The notes: generated from the letters alone by a model not told the origin. 64,000 nucleotides of DNA from Streptomyces sp. Tu 3180 (GCF_009852415.1 NZ_WOXS01000002.1:6984001-7048000); one strand, 5' to 3'. Shown: positions 43,347 through 52,457, counted from the stretch's first letter. Numbers and translations: made by a program.

Positions 43347-44984
43347 TCACGTCAACGTGTTGGACAGATGGGGTCCGATGTATCCGATGTAGATGCCGTA
43401 CTCGCTGCACGCCCCGTCGAAGTAGTGCAGCCGCGGTGCGATCGTGTTGCCGCCGCCGACGCGTACGTGCGCGCCCATGAACACCTTTCGTGCCGGGTCG
43501 ACGTGTTCCGGCACGGGAAACGTACGCTGCCGGCGCCAGCTCGAGTTGCCCTTCACCGACTTGGACTCGTCCCGCACGATCTTCCGGGGTGAGATCGTGC
43601 GGACCCCGCCCGGCGCGTCGGCACACCACTGCTTGAAGTCCCGGCCGACCCGCCCGGCGGCTGCCGCCTGGGCGAAGTCTCCGAGCGCCAGCAGCGCGTC
43701 CCAGGTCATGCGCACCCAGGACGAGCCGTACGCCTGCGCGTCGAGGTCGAGCGTCACCTTGCGGGAGCCGGTGAAGTGCAGGCGGGGCAGGGCGTCGAGG
43801 CGCTGCAGGAGCTCCTCGAAGGAGTCCGGTTCGCCCTCTGGCGCGGTGAGCGGGGCGTACGCGGCCGCGGCGGCACCCAGTTCCACCATCTGCTTGCGCA
43901 GCGTCTGCAACTGCGCCCGGACCGCGTGCAGTTCCCGGTACTGCTCGTCGTACTCGGCGATCAGCAGGGTCTCGTTGTCCTCGGCCTTCCGCAGCTCGTA
44001 CTTGAGGTCGCGGATCTCGTCGGCCCGTACACGCTGCTCCCGCCCCGCCTCCTCCAGGATCTCGTGGAGGGTCTCGTTCTCGACGCGCAGCCGTTCCAGT
44101 TCGGGCGCGGCGGAGTCACCCAGTGCGCGGGTCCGCATGACCGGCACGGAGTCGAGCTCGGCGGGCAGGGGAGCACGGGCGGCCAGCCGCTGGGGCAGCT
44201 GGGCGATGATCCTGCGGGCCTGGGACGGGCGGTCGGTGATCAGCCTGCGGGACATCACCCGGTGTCGCTGCCCGTCGGCGGGCCAGGCCGGGTCGACTCC
44301 CGGGAGGTAGGTGCGCACCCCGCCGCCGTAGACCCGGTGGTACTCCAGCGCGTGGTTGAAGCGGGCCTCCGCCTCCGGGGTGAGCACGTAGAGGATCGCC
44401 AGACCCGCCAGGGGCCGGACCAGCGGGTCCACGGTGCCCTCCAGCCAGGCGTCGAAGTCGGCCCCGTACGGTGTGCTGGCCACGACGACCGGCAGGCGCC
44501 GCGTCTCGTCGCACAGCTCGTCTATGACGGCGTCGACGTCCTCCGCCTCGACCACCTGGGGCTCGGCCGTGACGTCGGCGAGGCCGTCGCGTGCGTCGAG
44601 GACCTCGAGGAGACCGCGCGCGAGCCGGGGCGTCTTGGCCGGTACGGGCACGGCCTCGGGGTCGTCCGGCAGGTGTTCCACGTCCAGCTGGACCCTGGTC
44701 GGGCCGTCTCCGGCCTGGCGGATCACCAGCGTGGTCTGCCAGGTTCCGCCGGGCAGCGCCTCGCGCAACCGCCAGCGGCCGTACGCCCCCGAAGTGCCGG
44801 TGGCGGAGTCGTGGTCGAGGGTGACGCCGCGGGCTATCTCATTGCGGCCCTCGGTGAAGGCGTCGGCGTCATAGCTCTTCGGGGGGTCCTTGAGCCATTG
44901 GCGCAGCCGGTCGTCGACCTGTGCGCCGGTCGCGACGTAGTCCAGTCCGCTGGTGACGACCATGCGGTATCGGCGGGTGTCCAA
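43347..44984 (-). CDS. Coiled-coil protein of the Rad50-like three-gene operon
   Basis: A 545-residue protein with no recognised family. The N-terminal about 130 residues look beta-rich (SGAYGRWRLREALPGGTWQT, TLVIRQAGDGPTRVQLDVEH), the middle has EPQVVEAEDVDAVIDELCDE and VVVASTPYGADFDAWLEG, and residues about 285-365 form a long coiled coil (LERLRVENETLHEILEEAGR, LRKAEDNETLLIAEYDEQYR). The C-terminal 170 residues include SSWVRMTWDALLALGDFAQ and end SEYGIYIGYIGPHLSNT, a type of domain seen at the ends of defence proteins. The TTG at 44984 has GAGGA eight bases upstream; an ATG seven codons later is an alternative. It is likely the sensor or effector of the system. Confidence 0.65.
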   Translation of the reverse strand: MDTRRYRMVVTSGLDYVATGAQVDDRLRQWLKDPPKSYDADAFTEGRNEIARGVTLDHDSATGTSGAYGRWRLREALPGGTWQTTLVIRQAGDGPTRVQLDVEHLPDDPEAVPVPAKTPRLARGLLEVLDARDGLADVTAEPQVVEAEDVDAVIDELCDETRRLPVVVASTPYGADFDAWLEGTVDPLVRPLAGLAILYVLTPEAEARFNHALEYHRVYGGGVRTYLPGVDPAWPADGQRHRVMSRRLITDRPSQARRIIAQLPQRLAARAPLPAELDSVPVMRTRALGDSAAPELERLRVENETLHEILEEAGREQRVRADEIRDLKYELRKAEDNETLLIAEYDEQYRELHAVRAQLQTLRKQMVELGAAAAAYAPLTAPEGEPDSFEELLQRLDALPRLHFTGSRKVTLDLDAQAYGSSWVRMTWDALLALGDFAQAAAAGRVGRDFKQWCADAPGGVRTISPRKIVRDESKSVKGNSSWRRQRTFPVPEHVDPARKVFMGAHVRVGGGNTIAPRLHYFDGACSEYGIYIGYIGPHLSNTLT

Positions 44985-45031
44985 GGTGAATCCTCGTGTC
45001 CGGAGATGTGCGGGGTGTACGGCGCGACCGC

Positions 45032-45409
45032 TCAGTCCTCCGCGGCGCCGAGCGCCGTCAGCAGGTCGGCGACCTCCCGCAGACGGGTGCGGATCTGCGC
45101 CGGGGCCGGAGTCAGTTCGCAGGGGCGGTAGTGGCAGGCCGCACTGAGGGCGGACCAGGTGGTGTGGCAGCGGCGGGCCGTCTCGTGGCCCGCGTACCAG
45201 CCCAGGCACAGCAGGCGGTGCTTGCCGACCCGTGTCATCGACGGGGTGATCCGCCGCCAGTACGCGTCCAGTGCTTCGTCGAGTGCCATCCAGAGCAACA
45301 CGGCGGCGGCGCGGGCGCGCAGACCGGGTGCCAGGGTGTGTACGGTGCCTGGTCCGGGCAGCAGGAGGCGGTGGGCAGCGGTCACGAGGGCCTGCGGGGA
45401 CACGTTCAC
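45032..45409 (-). CDS. Small helical protein of the Rad50-like operon (HEPN-like?)
   Basis: A 125-residue, all-helical protein: RARAAAVLLWMALDEALDAY, HRLLCLGWYAGHETARRCH, TTWSALSAACHYRPCEL, then TRLREVADLLTAL. The pattern recalls small HEPN-like proteins common in actinobacterial defence operons, though the canonical R-x4-6-H site is not clear. The GTG at 45409 overlaps the ATPase stop (GTGA), so it is tightly coupled to that gene. Confidence 0.6.
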   Translation of the reverse strand: MNVSPQALVTAAHRLLLPGPGTVHTLAPGLRARAAAVLLWMALDEALDAYWRRITPSMTRVGKHRLLCLGWYAGHETARRCHTTWSALSAACHYRPCELTPAPAQIRTRLREVADLLTALGAAED

Positions 45410-47853
45410 CGGACACCCCCGACGCTGCCGGATTCGCCGCTGCGCCGGATGGCGGCCGCCAGCGCCTCGGTCCGGCGTACCAGTCCCTTGCGGTCCTCCA
45501 CCGTCGGAAGGGACTCGTGCGCACCGGAGTTGAAGGCTTCGACCAGGGCCCAACCACCCGCACAGATCCGTTCGACGGCCTCGCGGGCGTGCTGCCGCTC
45601 GTCCCCGAGCAGCGCGAGGGACACGTACGTCTTGGTGCGGTCCAGGGAGGCGACGCGCTCCTCGACGTCCCGCAGACCGAGTTCCCGCTCGTCACGCAGT
45701 CGGCGCCGCGCGGTCTCCAGACAGGCCGCCTCCACCGCCACCCGGCACATGGCGGGCAGCACGTGATCGGCCACGTCACGCGGAAGGTTCGGGTCCAGGG
45801 AGATGTCCCGCGCCTCCTTGAGCGCCTGCTCCACAGGGTCGGTCAGAACCTCCAGGCCCACCACCGAGTCGGGCTGACGGGTGACCCGCAGCACGGTCGC
45901 CTTGATGCCGAGGTGGACGACGGCCTGCTGGAGCCGGGTGTCGTGGGTGAAGACGATCACCTGCCGGTCACGGGCGCAGGCGTCGAGAACCCGCGCCAGC
46001 CCTTCGACCTTCTCCGGGTCCATCGACTGCACGGGGTCGTCGATGACGAGGAACCCGAACGGGCTGGCCGCGTGTGTGGCACGCGGGAGGAAGAGTGACA
46101 GGGCCAGCGAGTGCAGCTCGCCCTGACTCATCACGCTGTAGGCGGGGGCGTCCATGTCGTCCACACAGACGCCCAGTTCGACCTTGCCGCGACCGGGGGT
46201 GCCGGCGAGGGTGACGGAACCGAGCGTGACGCTGCTGTGCTCGCACAGCTTCTGCCACACCTCTTGCGACCGCTGCGCGAAGGGGCGCAGTCGCTCGTCG
46301 CGCAGCTCGTCGATGATCGGCCGCAGCCAGCTGCGGGCCTTCCGTGCGTGCTTGCGCCGCTCCCGCGCCCCTTCCGCGGACTCCGCCGCGCCCAACCACT
46401 CGGCGAGCCGCGTGGCCACCGGCTGCCAGGCACCGTCGTGCTCGGTGAGGTGCCGGGAGGCCTCCTCCCGTACCTGTCGGCAGGTATCGTCCAGGGCGGC
46501 CGCGGCACGCTCGACGCGGTCCGCCAGCTCGCGGGGGTGTGCGACGTCCCGGCACTGCGCCCACTCCTGCCACACCGCGGCGAGAGGGGACGTCTCACCG
46601 CGCAGCCACACCGGGACCGGCTGTACGAGGTCGTGGACGGCCCGTACCGCCACTGCCACGTCGTGCCGGGTGGCCTGCGCGTCGGCGGCCTCGGCCCGGA
46701 GCCGTTCCACTTCGGTCCGAGCCTGCTCCGCCCACACCCGGTCGAGCCGGTTCCCCGCGCCGCAGACCGGGCAGTCCGTGCTTCCGGAGCGCCGCTGGTG
46801 CTCGATGGCCGCTTCCAGCAGCCGGGCCAGACGTCGAGCCTCCTCGGCACTGCTGAACCGGGCCTCCTCGGCCTCCTCGGCGGCCTTCCGCAACCGGGCC
46901 ACGGCTCCGCCGACCTCGGTGAGATCCGGACCGGCCAGGCTCGCCCGCTGCCGGAGCCGGGCCAGTTCGGCCTCGGCGGCCGGGGTACGGCTGCCCAGCA
47001 GGGCCCGCACCCGGCCGAGGTCGGGCCGGGTGCCCGACAGGGCCTGCACGGCTTCGCCGGCCCTGGGGTCGTCGAGTGCGGCCAACGTGTCACGGAGCTG
47101 CGAGGTGAGCGCGTCCGCCCGCTTGATCGTCTGCTCGCACTCGCTCACCGCGTCCTTGACCCGGCCGTCGAACTCGGCGAGCAGTTCGAGCCCGAGGAGC
47201 TTGAAGAAGGCGTCGTGCAGCCCGCCGAGCGTACCGTTGATCATCGATCCGAGTTCGCTGTACGGCAGGAAGGGCCGGGCGAGCTCCAACGCCTCGGAAT
47301 CGACGACCTCGTCCAGGCTCCGTTCCGAGCTGTCCGCCGCTTCGACCTCGGTCCGGGCCTCGTCGACCTTGGCCCCGAACCAGGTCCGCCGTACGGTGAC
47401 GGCCTCGCCGCGCTCGCCGACGGCCAGTTCGACTCCGACCTCGGGCGTGACGTCGGGGCTGTGCAGGTTGCGCCAGCCCTTCTGCCAGTCACCGGCCCGC
47501 CGTCCCTCCCAGCGGGAATTGCGCCCGGTGAGCGCGGTCTCGGCAGCCTCGGCGAAGCTCGACTTGCCCGAGCCGTTGGGTCCCGCGACGACGACCAGGC
47601 CGGGGCCGGGCGGCAGTTCGAGGGTGGTCCGTGGACCGATGCCCCGCCAGCCGGCCGCGGTGATGGACCGCAGCTGCACCGGACTCGCTCGCCCTTCACC
47701 GCTCCGGACCCGCTCGTCCGGCAGCAGTTCACGCAGCAGGGACCGTGCCTCTGGAGTGAGGTTCGAACCGTCGAGTCGGTCGAGGAGAAGCCCACGCACG
47801 GAGGTCGAGGGGTCGGCGGGCGAGTCGGCGGAGGCCTGCGACGGGTCGGTCAC
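45406..47853 (-). CDS. Rad50/SMC-like ATPase with zinc hook
   Basis: An 815-residue ABC-type ATPase. Walker A is AGPNGSGKSS (residues 90-99). Coiled coils flank a zinc hook CPVC at 361-364, as in Rad50, SbcC and RloC. The signature region is YSVMSQGELHSLALSLF and Walker B/D-loop is FLVIDDPVQSMDPEK, then the His switch VIVFTHD. The C-terminal helical part (CRVAVEAACLETARRRL ... FNSGAHESL) resembles the HEPN-like tail of the AAA_13/RloC group, with a possible Arg and His pair. The GTG at 47853 has GGAAGGGA upstream. Such ATPases sense DNA ends or replication structures of invaders and activate effectors; this three-gene arrangement does not match any named system that I recognise with confidence. 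Confidence 0.78.
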   Translation of the reverse strand: MTDPSQASADSPADPSTSVRGLLLDRLDGSNLTPEARSLLRELLPDERVRSGEGRASPVQLRSITAAGWRGIGPRTTLELPPGPGLVVVAGPNGSGKSSFAEAAETALTGRNSRWEGRRAGDWQKGWRNLHSPDVTPEVGVELAVGERGEAVTVRRTWFGAKVDEARTEVEAADSSERSLDEVVDSEALELARPFLPYSELGSMINGTLGGLHDAFFKLLGLELLAEFDGRVKDAVSECEQTIKRADALTSQLRDTLAALDDPRAGEAVQALSGTRPDLGRVRALLGSRTPAAEAELARLRQRASLAGPDLTEVGGAVARLRKAAEEAEEARFSSAEEARRLARLLEAAIEHQRRSGSTDCPVCGAGNRLDRVWAEQARTEVERLRAEAADAQATRHDVAVAVRAVHDLVQPVPVWLRGETSPLAAVWQEWAQCRDVAHPRELADRVERAAAALDDTCRQVREEASRHLTEHDGAWQPVATRLAEWLGAAESAEGARERRKHARKARSWLRPIIDELRDERLRPFAQRSQEVWQKLCEHSSVTLGSVTLAGTPGRGKVELGVCVDDMDAPAYSVMSQGELHSLALSLFLPRATHAASPFGFLVIDDPVQSMDPEKVEGLARVLDACARDRQVIVFTHDTRLQQAVVHLGIKATVLRVTRQPDSVVGLEVLTDPVEQALKEARDISLDPNLPRDVADHVLPAMCRVAVEAACLETARRRLRDERELGLRDVEERVASLDRTKTYVSLALLGDERQHAREAVERICAGGWALVEAFNSGAHESLPTVEDRKGLVRRTEALAAAIRRSGESGSVGGVR

Positions 47854-47923
47854 AACTGTCCCTTCCACGGTGGTGCGAGATGAGGTGTGCCTGAGAACGG
47901 CGGGCACCTTGTTTGCGTAATGA

Positions 47924-47952
47924 GGATTACTTTTACTTGTGAGCATCGTCAA
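47924..47952 (-). promoter_or_regulatory. Strong promoter of the Rad50-like operon in an AT-rich patch
   Basis: On the minus strand TTGACG (47952-47947), 17 bp, TAATCC (47929-47924), about 70 bp before the GTG. The surrounding 47.9-48.0 kb stretch is much richer in A/T than the rest of the window. Confidence 0.6.
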
Positions 47953-48083
47953 CACATTAGGAAGGATCGATTGATTCGAAAATGTGTACGCGTGGAGAGG
48001 TGTTCGATGTGCTGACCGGTTACGCACGTTGAAAGGAGGACGACGGAGAACCGCCGAGATGCGCCTGTCGGTCGGCGGTCGGC

Positions 48084-49328
48084 TCAGAGGAGCGTGTCCC
48101 CGATCCACGCGACCGCCTGCTCGGGATGCGCGTCGGTGTCGATGCCGATGACGTGGAGCATGGCGAGCGTGCCCTGCGGGCCGTTGACTTCCAGCAGGCG
48201 GTGGGCGCGGACACCGGGCTGCGGATGCACGATGACGGCTCTCGCCGTGGTGCAAGAGCTGTAGCCGACACCGTAGGTGAACAGTTGGTGGACATCCTCG
48301 GCGCTGACGCCGTGGCGGTCGTAGCGCTTGTACTTGGCGTCCACGGGCAGCGGCGAGCGGGTGGAGCCGTTCCGGCCCGGGAGTTCGAACAGGACGTCGG
48401 GCCGGAAGGCGGAGGCGTTGCCCAGATCCCCGCGGACGGTGATTCCGGTACCGCCGTTTCCGGGAAGGATCCGGCCGCCGTGCCGGGCGGCGACCTCGGC
48501 CATGAGGCGCCGGACGACGGCTTCCCAGAGGGCGGGCATGCGCAGGAGCAGTCCGTCGGCCGCCGTGCCCCGGTCGGTGAGGAGATCGCTCACGCCACCG
48601 CCGCGCAGGACGAGGCGGGCCCAGATGTGGGCGGCGCGGTAGCGCGCGTTGAGTCTGGTGTAGTGGATGCGGTCCAGAGCGTCGAGCGCAGCAGTGGGGG
48701 AGGCGGCCGCGGGAAAGGCCGCGGCGGCATCGTGCAGGTTGCGGGCGAGCTCAGGATGGGTCACCAGCCGCAGCGCGGTTCGCAGCGCGGTTCCCAGGAC
48801 GAGGTTGTCCCAGATGTCGGTCTCCCGGTCGAACGTGCGCACGTGCAACCGGTCCAGCTGCCCGTAACGGCGCAGGGCCTGGGCTGCCACGTCGAGACGC
48901 CCCCGAAGTACCGGTTCGAGGGTCTCACGGCGGATGTAGTCGCGTCGCAGGCCGTCGTGCACGAGGTGCTCGCACTGCTCCAGCAGCGCGGCCGCGACGA
49001 GCTCCGCGTAGCCGTCCGGCTCGGTGGTCCAGCGCCGGGTGGGGGACCGCAGCGGGCGGGGCGCGTGCAGGGCGTAGCCGAGCCAGCTCATCAGCCGCTC
49101 ACCCGGAACGGCGAACTTCGGCTCGATGACCAGCCGCAGGCGGTCGAGCACCAGGACTCCGACGGTCGACTCGGCCCTGAGCCGCCAACCGGAGTGATCC
49201 GCGATCAGGGTCACGCAGCCGTGGGCCTGCAGGGCGTGCAACCGGTCCACGTCCCGTGGAGTGAGCCGGTCCTTGGCCAGCGGGACGCTCTGGTACTCGG
49301 CGAGCCGGATGACCGGGCGGTCAGACAT
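48084..49328 (-). CDS. mcrC: McrC-type restriction nuclease subunit (second cassette)
   Basis: A 414-residue McrC-family protein, clearly different from the first copy: LVLDRLRLVIEPKFAVPGER, WDNLVLGTALRTALRL, RIHYTRLNARYRAAHIWARL, then nuclease motifs FRPDVLFE and LPVDAKYKRY (PD-(D/E)xK). Its ATG overlaps the mcrB stop by 8 bp. A 230-bp AT-rich promoter region for the next operon lies beyond its end. Confidence 0.84.
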   Translation of the reverse strand: MSDRPVIRLAEYQSVPLAKDRLTPRDVDRLHALQAHGCVTLIADHSGWRLRAESTVGVLVLDRLRLVIEPKFAVPGERLMSWLGYALHAPRPLRSPTRRWTTEPDGYAELVAAALLEQCEHLVHDGLRRDYIRRETLEPVLRGRLDVAAQALRRYGQLDRLHVRTFDRETDIWDNLVLGTALRTALRLVTHPELARNLHDAAAAFPAAASPTAALDALDRIHYTRLNARYRAAHIWARLVLRGGGVSDLLTDRGTAADGLLLRMPALWEAVVRRLMAEVAARHGGRILPGNGGTGITVRGDLGNASAFRPDVLFELPGRNGSTRSPLPVDAKYKRYDRHGVSAEDVHQLFTYGVGYSSCTTARAVIVHPQPGVRAHRLLEVNGPQGTLAMLHVIGIDTDAHPEQAVAWIGDTLL

Positions 49329-51225
49329 CGGTGCCGGAGCCGCCGCCGGTGAACTCGGTCGTCAGCGCGTCGGCGAGGTCCTGCGGGGACATCTGCAGGG
49401 GGCGTCCGGTGTCGGCGTCGACCAGATCGCCCAGGACGCGCCGCAGCAGATCGGTCCGACCGAGACAGTAGTCCTCCAGGAGGGGGACGACCTCGTGGTG
49501 GAAGGCGGCCGCCAGGTCGTCCTCCGTGGCGATCGGCTCGTCGTCGCGCAACAGGTAGGCGTGCCCGATCTGGTGGTCGGCGTCGAGGTGGCGGGCGATC
49601 CGGGTGTTGAGGGCCTCGAAGAAGGCCGCCAGGTCGAGAGGGCCGATCGTTCCCGAAACGGCGTCCGGATCGGGGTCGACCGGCAGGAAGGCGAAGCGGC
49701 GACGGACCGCCGCGTCGAGGTGGCTGACGCTGCGGTCGGCGGTGTTCATCGTGCCGATGATCCTGACGTTGGACGGCACGTGGAAGCTGCGTCCGCTGAC
49801 GGGCAGGGTGACCGGCAGACCTCGTTTGTCGAGCTCGAGGAGGGTGATCAGCTCGCCGAGGACGCGGGGCAGGTCGCCGCGGTTGATCTCGTCGATGACC
49901 AGCAGGAACGGCTGGTCGGGGCAGTCGACGGCCCGGCGGCACAGGTCATGGAACAGGCCGTCCTTGAGAGCGAGGGTGAGCCCGGGGCCGGTGGCGTCCA
50001 GGTCCGGTTTGAAGCCCTCGACGAAGTCCTCGTAGCCGTACGACGGATGGAAGGTGACGAAGCGGACACTGCCGCCGCGCAGCATCTCGGCCTGGGCCTC
50101 GGCGCGCTCGCGCGGCTCGGTACCGAGGGCGTCAGTGCGGCCGGTCAGGGCGAGGGCCGCGCCGAGCGCGAGCCGTGTCTTGCCCGTTCCGGGCGGCCCG
50201 TGCAGGATCACTTGCCCCTTGCGCTCCAACGCGTCCAGGACGGCCTGCACGTCGTCGGGCAAGGCGGTCGCGGTATCACCCCGTCGTTCCTCGCCCGGGC
50301 CGGCGAGCGCGTCGGCCCGGGGCGCGGTGAACTTGGCGAACAGAGCAGGGTCGACCTTGGCGAAGGTGGACCGCCAGCCGTGATGGGGCCTGTCCAGCCT
50401 CCGCGCGTGAGAGGTGTCCCACTCCACCGGCACGACATGCTGGAACTCGGCGCGATCGGGGACGAACCGGTAGCTGTCGGTGACCGTGCCCGTGGCGAGG
50501 ACCTCGTTTGTTCCCCGGTTCGCGACGATCCGGTCGCCCGCCTCCAGGTCCCGGAAGGCCAGCAGCCGCCGGGCGAGCGTCAGACTGCCGCCGTTCCTCC
50601 CGGGCCAGTGCCGGTCGAGCGCTGCCCTGAGCTCGGTGTCGTTCTGGTACTGGCCCAGGTCTCCCAACGCGTCCCAGCCCACGCAGATGAACCGGCCCTC
50701 ACGGCACTCGTCCCAGCGGCTTCCCCGCTCGCCGGGGGCGATCTTCCAGATGGTGCGTCGTTTGGACCGGGGGTCGTGGTGCCGGTAGAGGAAGCGCATC
50801 ACCTGCTGTCCGCTCCAGCCGTCGAACTCCGGCCGTGAGTGGATCAGTTCGAGCAGTCGGCGGTTGCTGCGCCAGGCGGGGGAGTCCGCCTCGGCCGTGC
50901 CGCCCAGCAGGAGGAGGAAGTGTCGCAGGTGCTCGGCCGAGTAGACGGGCAGGAAGTGACCGGGGAAGTAGACGGCCAGGGACTTCGTCACGAGGGCCGG
51001 GCCGAAGCGCAGCAGGTCGAGTCCGTCCAGCGCGTCGAAGTCCTGGCGGTCCACCGCCTCGAAGGCCTGGAGGAACTGCGTTCGCAGGCGTGCCCACGCC
51101 TCCTGCGGTTCCCTGCCCCGCAGGGGAGCCGCCATCCGCCATTCGCCGGAGTTGTGGCGGTACATGATGTGCTTGGCGGCGCTGCCGCCCCTGATGCTCC
51201 CGAGGCACGGTGTTGCGAACTCCAT
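49321..51225 (-). CDS. mcrB: McrB-type AAA+ restriction subunit with EVE/PUA-like reader domain (second cassette)
   Basis: A 634-residue protein. The N-terminal helical region (about 1-155) is followed by an EVE/PUA-like domain near 158-270 (WKIAPGERGSRWDECREGRF, LEAGDRIVANRGTNEVLATG, HVVPVEWD), a fold that reads modified bases. The AAA+ motor has Walker A GPPGTGKT (343-350), Walker B LLVIDEINRGDLPRVL and the McrB signature GTMNTADRS. The ATG at 51225 overlaps the stop of the small upstream gene (ATGA). Reader domain and nuclease partner both differ from the first McrBC cassette, so the two should target different modifications. Confidence 0.86.
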   Translation of the reverse strand: MEFATPCLGSIRGGSAAKHIMYRHNSGEWRMAAPLRGREPQEAWARLRTQFLQAFEAVDRQDFDALDGLDLLRFGPALVTKSLAVYFPGHFLPVYSAEHLRHFLLLLGGTAEADSPAWRSNRRLLELIHSRPEFDGWSGQQVMRFLYRHHDPRSKRRTIWKIAPGERGSRWDECREGRFICVGWDALGDLGQYQNDTELRAALDRHWPGRNGGSLTLARRLLAFRDLEAGDRIVANRGTNEVLATGTVTDSYRFVPDRAEFQHVVPVEWDTSHARRLDRPHHGWRSTFAKVDPALFAKFTAPRADALAGPGEERRGDTATALPDDVQAVLDALERKGQVILHGPPGTGKTRLALGAALALTGRTDALGTEPRERAEAQAEMLRGGSVRFVTFHPSYGYEDFVEGFKPDLDATGPGLTLALKDGLFHDLCRRAVDCPDQPFLLVIDEINRGDLPRVLGELITLLELDKRGLPVTLPVSGRSFHVPSNVRIIGTMNTADRSVSHLDAAVRRRFAFLPVDPDPDAVSGTIGPLDLAAFFEALNTRIARHLDADHQIGHAYLLRDDEPIATEDDLAAAFHHEVVPLLEDYCLGRTDLLRRVLGDLVDADTGRPLQMSPQDLADALTTEFTGGGSGTDV

Positions 51226-51452
51226 CAGGCGGCAGTACCCCGTTCCCGGTGCTTGTGCAGCGGGCACGTCCACTCCGAGGGCGTAGCGTTCCAGGGGAGT
51301 GCCGGCCAGTCCTCCAGAGGGAACTGGGCGAGAACCTGCTCGCGCTCCGCGTCGGCCCGCGCCTCGTCCTCGGTCACCGTGCCCCGGTCGAAGGCGGCGA
51401 CCGCCGCCCACACATCCATCCCACCGTGCATGGTGGCCATCATGCCGGACAC
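51225..51452 (-). CDS. Small protein preceding the second McrBC cassette
   Basis: A protein of 72-75 residues depending on start (GTG 51452 or ATG 51443), with no recognised domain: helical and acidic in the middle (FDRGTVTEDEARADAEREQV), then EDWPALPWNATPSEWTCPLH. Its stop overlaps the mcrB start (ATGA), so it belongs to the operon and might be a third subunit, inhibitor or regulator. No good Shine-Dalgarno sequence precedes it. Confidence 0.5.
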   Translation of the reverse strand: MSGMMATMHGGMDVWAAVAAFDRGTVTEDEARADAEREQVLAQFPLEDWPALPWNATPSEWTCPLHKHRERGTAA

Positions 51453-51593
51453 GAAGTGCGAGTTGTCGGGAACCGGAGGCTGCGGATACCGGAGTGACTT
51501 GGCACCATATGGCGTGGCGATCGCTGTGTGAGCGGTGCATGACGTGCATGTGTGGTCCGGTGACGGGTTGCGTGTGCCGACCGAGGGGGAACC

Positions 51594-51992
51594 GTGGTGG
51601 ACTGGATCTACATCCTCAACCCGAACAAGGACACACTGGACGGGGAACCGTCCGACAAGGAGACGATGCATCGGCTGGCGGAGGAGGATCCCGGTCTCGA
51701 ACTCTGGCTCGGTCGCCGCAACCGCATGAAACAGGGTGACCGTCTCTGGTTCTTCTTCACCCACCCGGAGTCGGCGGTCGCCGCGGTGGCCGAGGTCGAC
51801 GAGGAGCCCTGGGAGAACCTGGACGACCCCGGTGTCCCGTACCTGGTCGGCGCGACTCTGCTCCCCGAGGCGACGAAGGCGCTGTACCGGGATCCCGTGG
51901 GCCGCGACGAACTGGGGCTCGGGCAGGTGCGGTCGGTGCAGACGGTGAAGCCGGAGGCGCTTGTGGTGCTGCTGGCGCGGGCGGGGCTCTGA
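51594..51992 (+). CDS. EVE/PUA-like domain protein
   Basis: A 132-residue protein: MVDWIYILNPNKDTLDG, then WLGRRNRMKQGDRLWFFF and AVAAVAEVDEEPWENL fit the EVE/PUA barrel (a Trp-start, GDR-W-F, later beta strand), a module that binds modified bases and often accompanies McrBC-like restriction. GAGGGGG precedes the GTG. It is divergent from the second McrBC cassette and followed 35 bp later by the IS element. Confidence 0.6.
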   Translation: MVDWIYILNPNKDTLDGEPSDKETMHRLAEEDPGLELWLGRRNRMKQGDRLWFFFTHPESAVAAVAEVDEEPWENLDDPGVPYLVGATLLPEATKALYRDPVGRDELGLGQVRSVQTVKPEALVVLLARAGL

Positions 51993-52037
51993 CCGGACCG
52001 GCGACGATCCGGGGGTCCAGCACCTAGGCAGTTTCGT

Positions 52038-52457
52038 TTGGATCAGTTGGTCGTTGGTCCGGGTGTGCCGTTGACTGATGCGCAGTGGGCGCGGATCGAG
52101 CCGTTGCTCCCGGACCGGACGCCGAAGCGGGGTGGACGCTGGCGGGACCGTCGTGAGGTGATCGACGCGATCGCCTGCAAGTTCCAGACCGGCACGCAGT
52201 GGGTTCACCTGCCGGAGAAGTACGGCAACTGGCGAGGGGTCTACAACCGGCTGCGGATGTGGGCTGTCGACGGCACCTGGGAGCGGGTGTTCACCGCCCT
52301 GGTGGCCCAGGCCGACGCGGACGAGGACCTCAACTGGGCCGTCTCCGTCGACTCCACGATCGTGCGAGCCCACCAGCACGCTGCCGGGGCCCGCAAAAAG
52401 GGGTCCCGGCCGGCGAGCCGGCCGACCATGCCATCGGCCGGTCCCGTGGCGGACTGA
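52038..52457 (+). CDS. IS5-family transposase, OrfA
   Basis: Up to 139 residues: the N-terminal DUF4096 part (PLTDAQWARIEPLLPDRTPK, FQTGTQWVHLPEKYGNWRGV) and the first catalytic Asp in VSVDSTIVRAHQHA. It may start at the TTG at 52038 inside the left repeat or at a GTG a few codons later. A -1 ribosomal slip at the CAAAAAG run (52394-52400) would fuse it to OrfB. Confidence 0.85.
   Translation: MDQLVVGPGVPLTDAQWARIEPLLPDRTPKRGGRWRDRREVIDAIACKFQTGTQWVHLPEKYGNWRGVYNRLRMWAVDGTWERVFTALVAQADADEDLNWAVSVDSTIVRAHQHAAGARKKGSRPASRPTMPSAGPVAD

Noticed and set aside
43347..47853. Direct assignment as Lamassu or RloC
   Set aside because: The ATPase has a zinc hook and HEPN-like tail, but no Lamassu effector (DUF4297 or similar) was seen in the large protein and RloC is a single-gene nuclease; kept as an open finding.
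47854..48083. AT-rich 230-bp patch as an inserted element or origin
   Set aside because: No inverted repeats, DnaA boxes or target duplication; the A/T bases are explained at least in part by the promoter of the Rad50-like operon.
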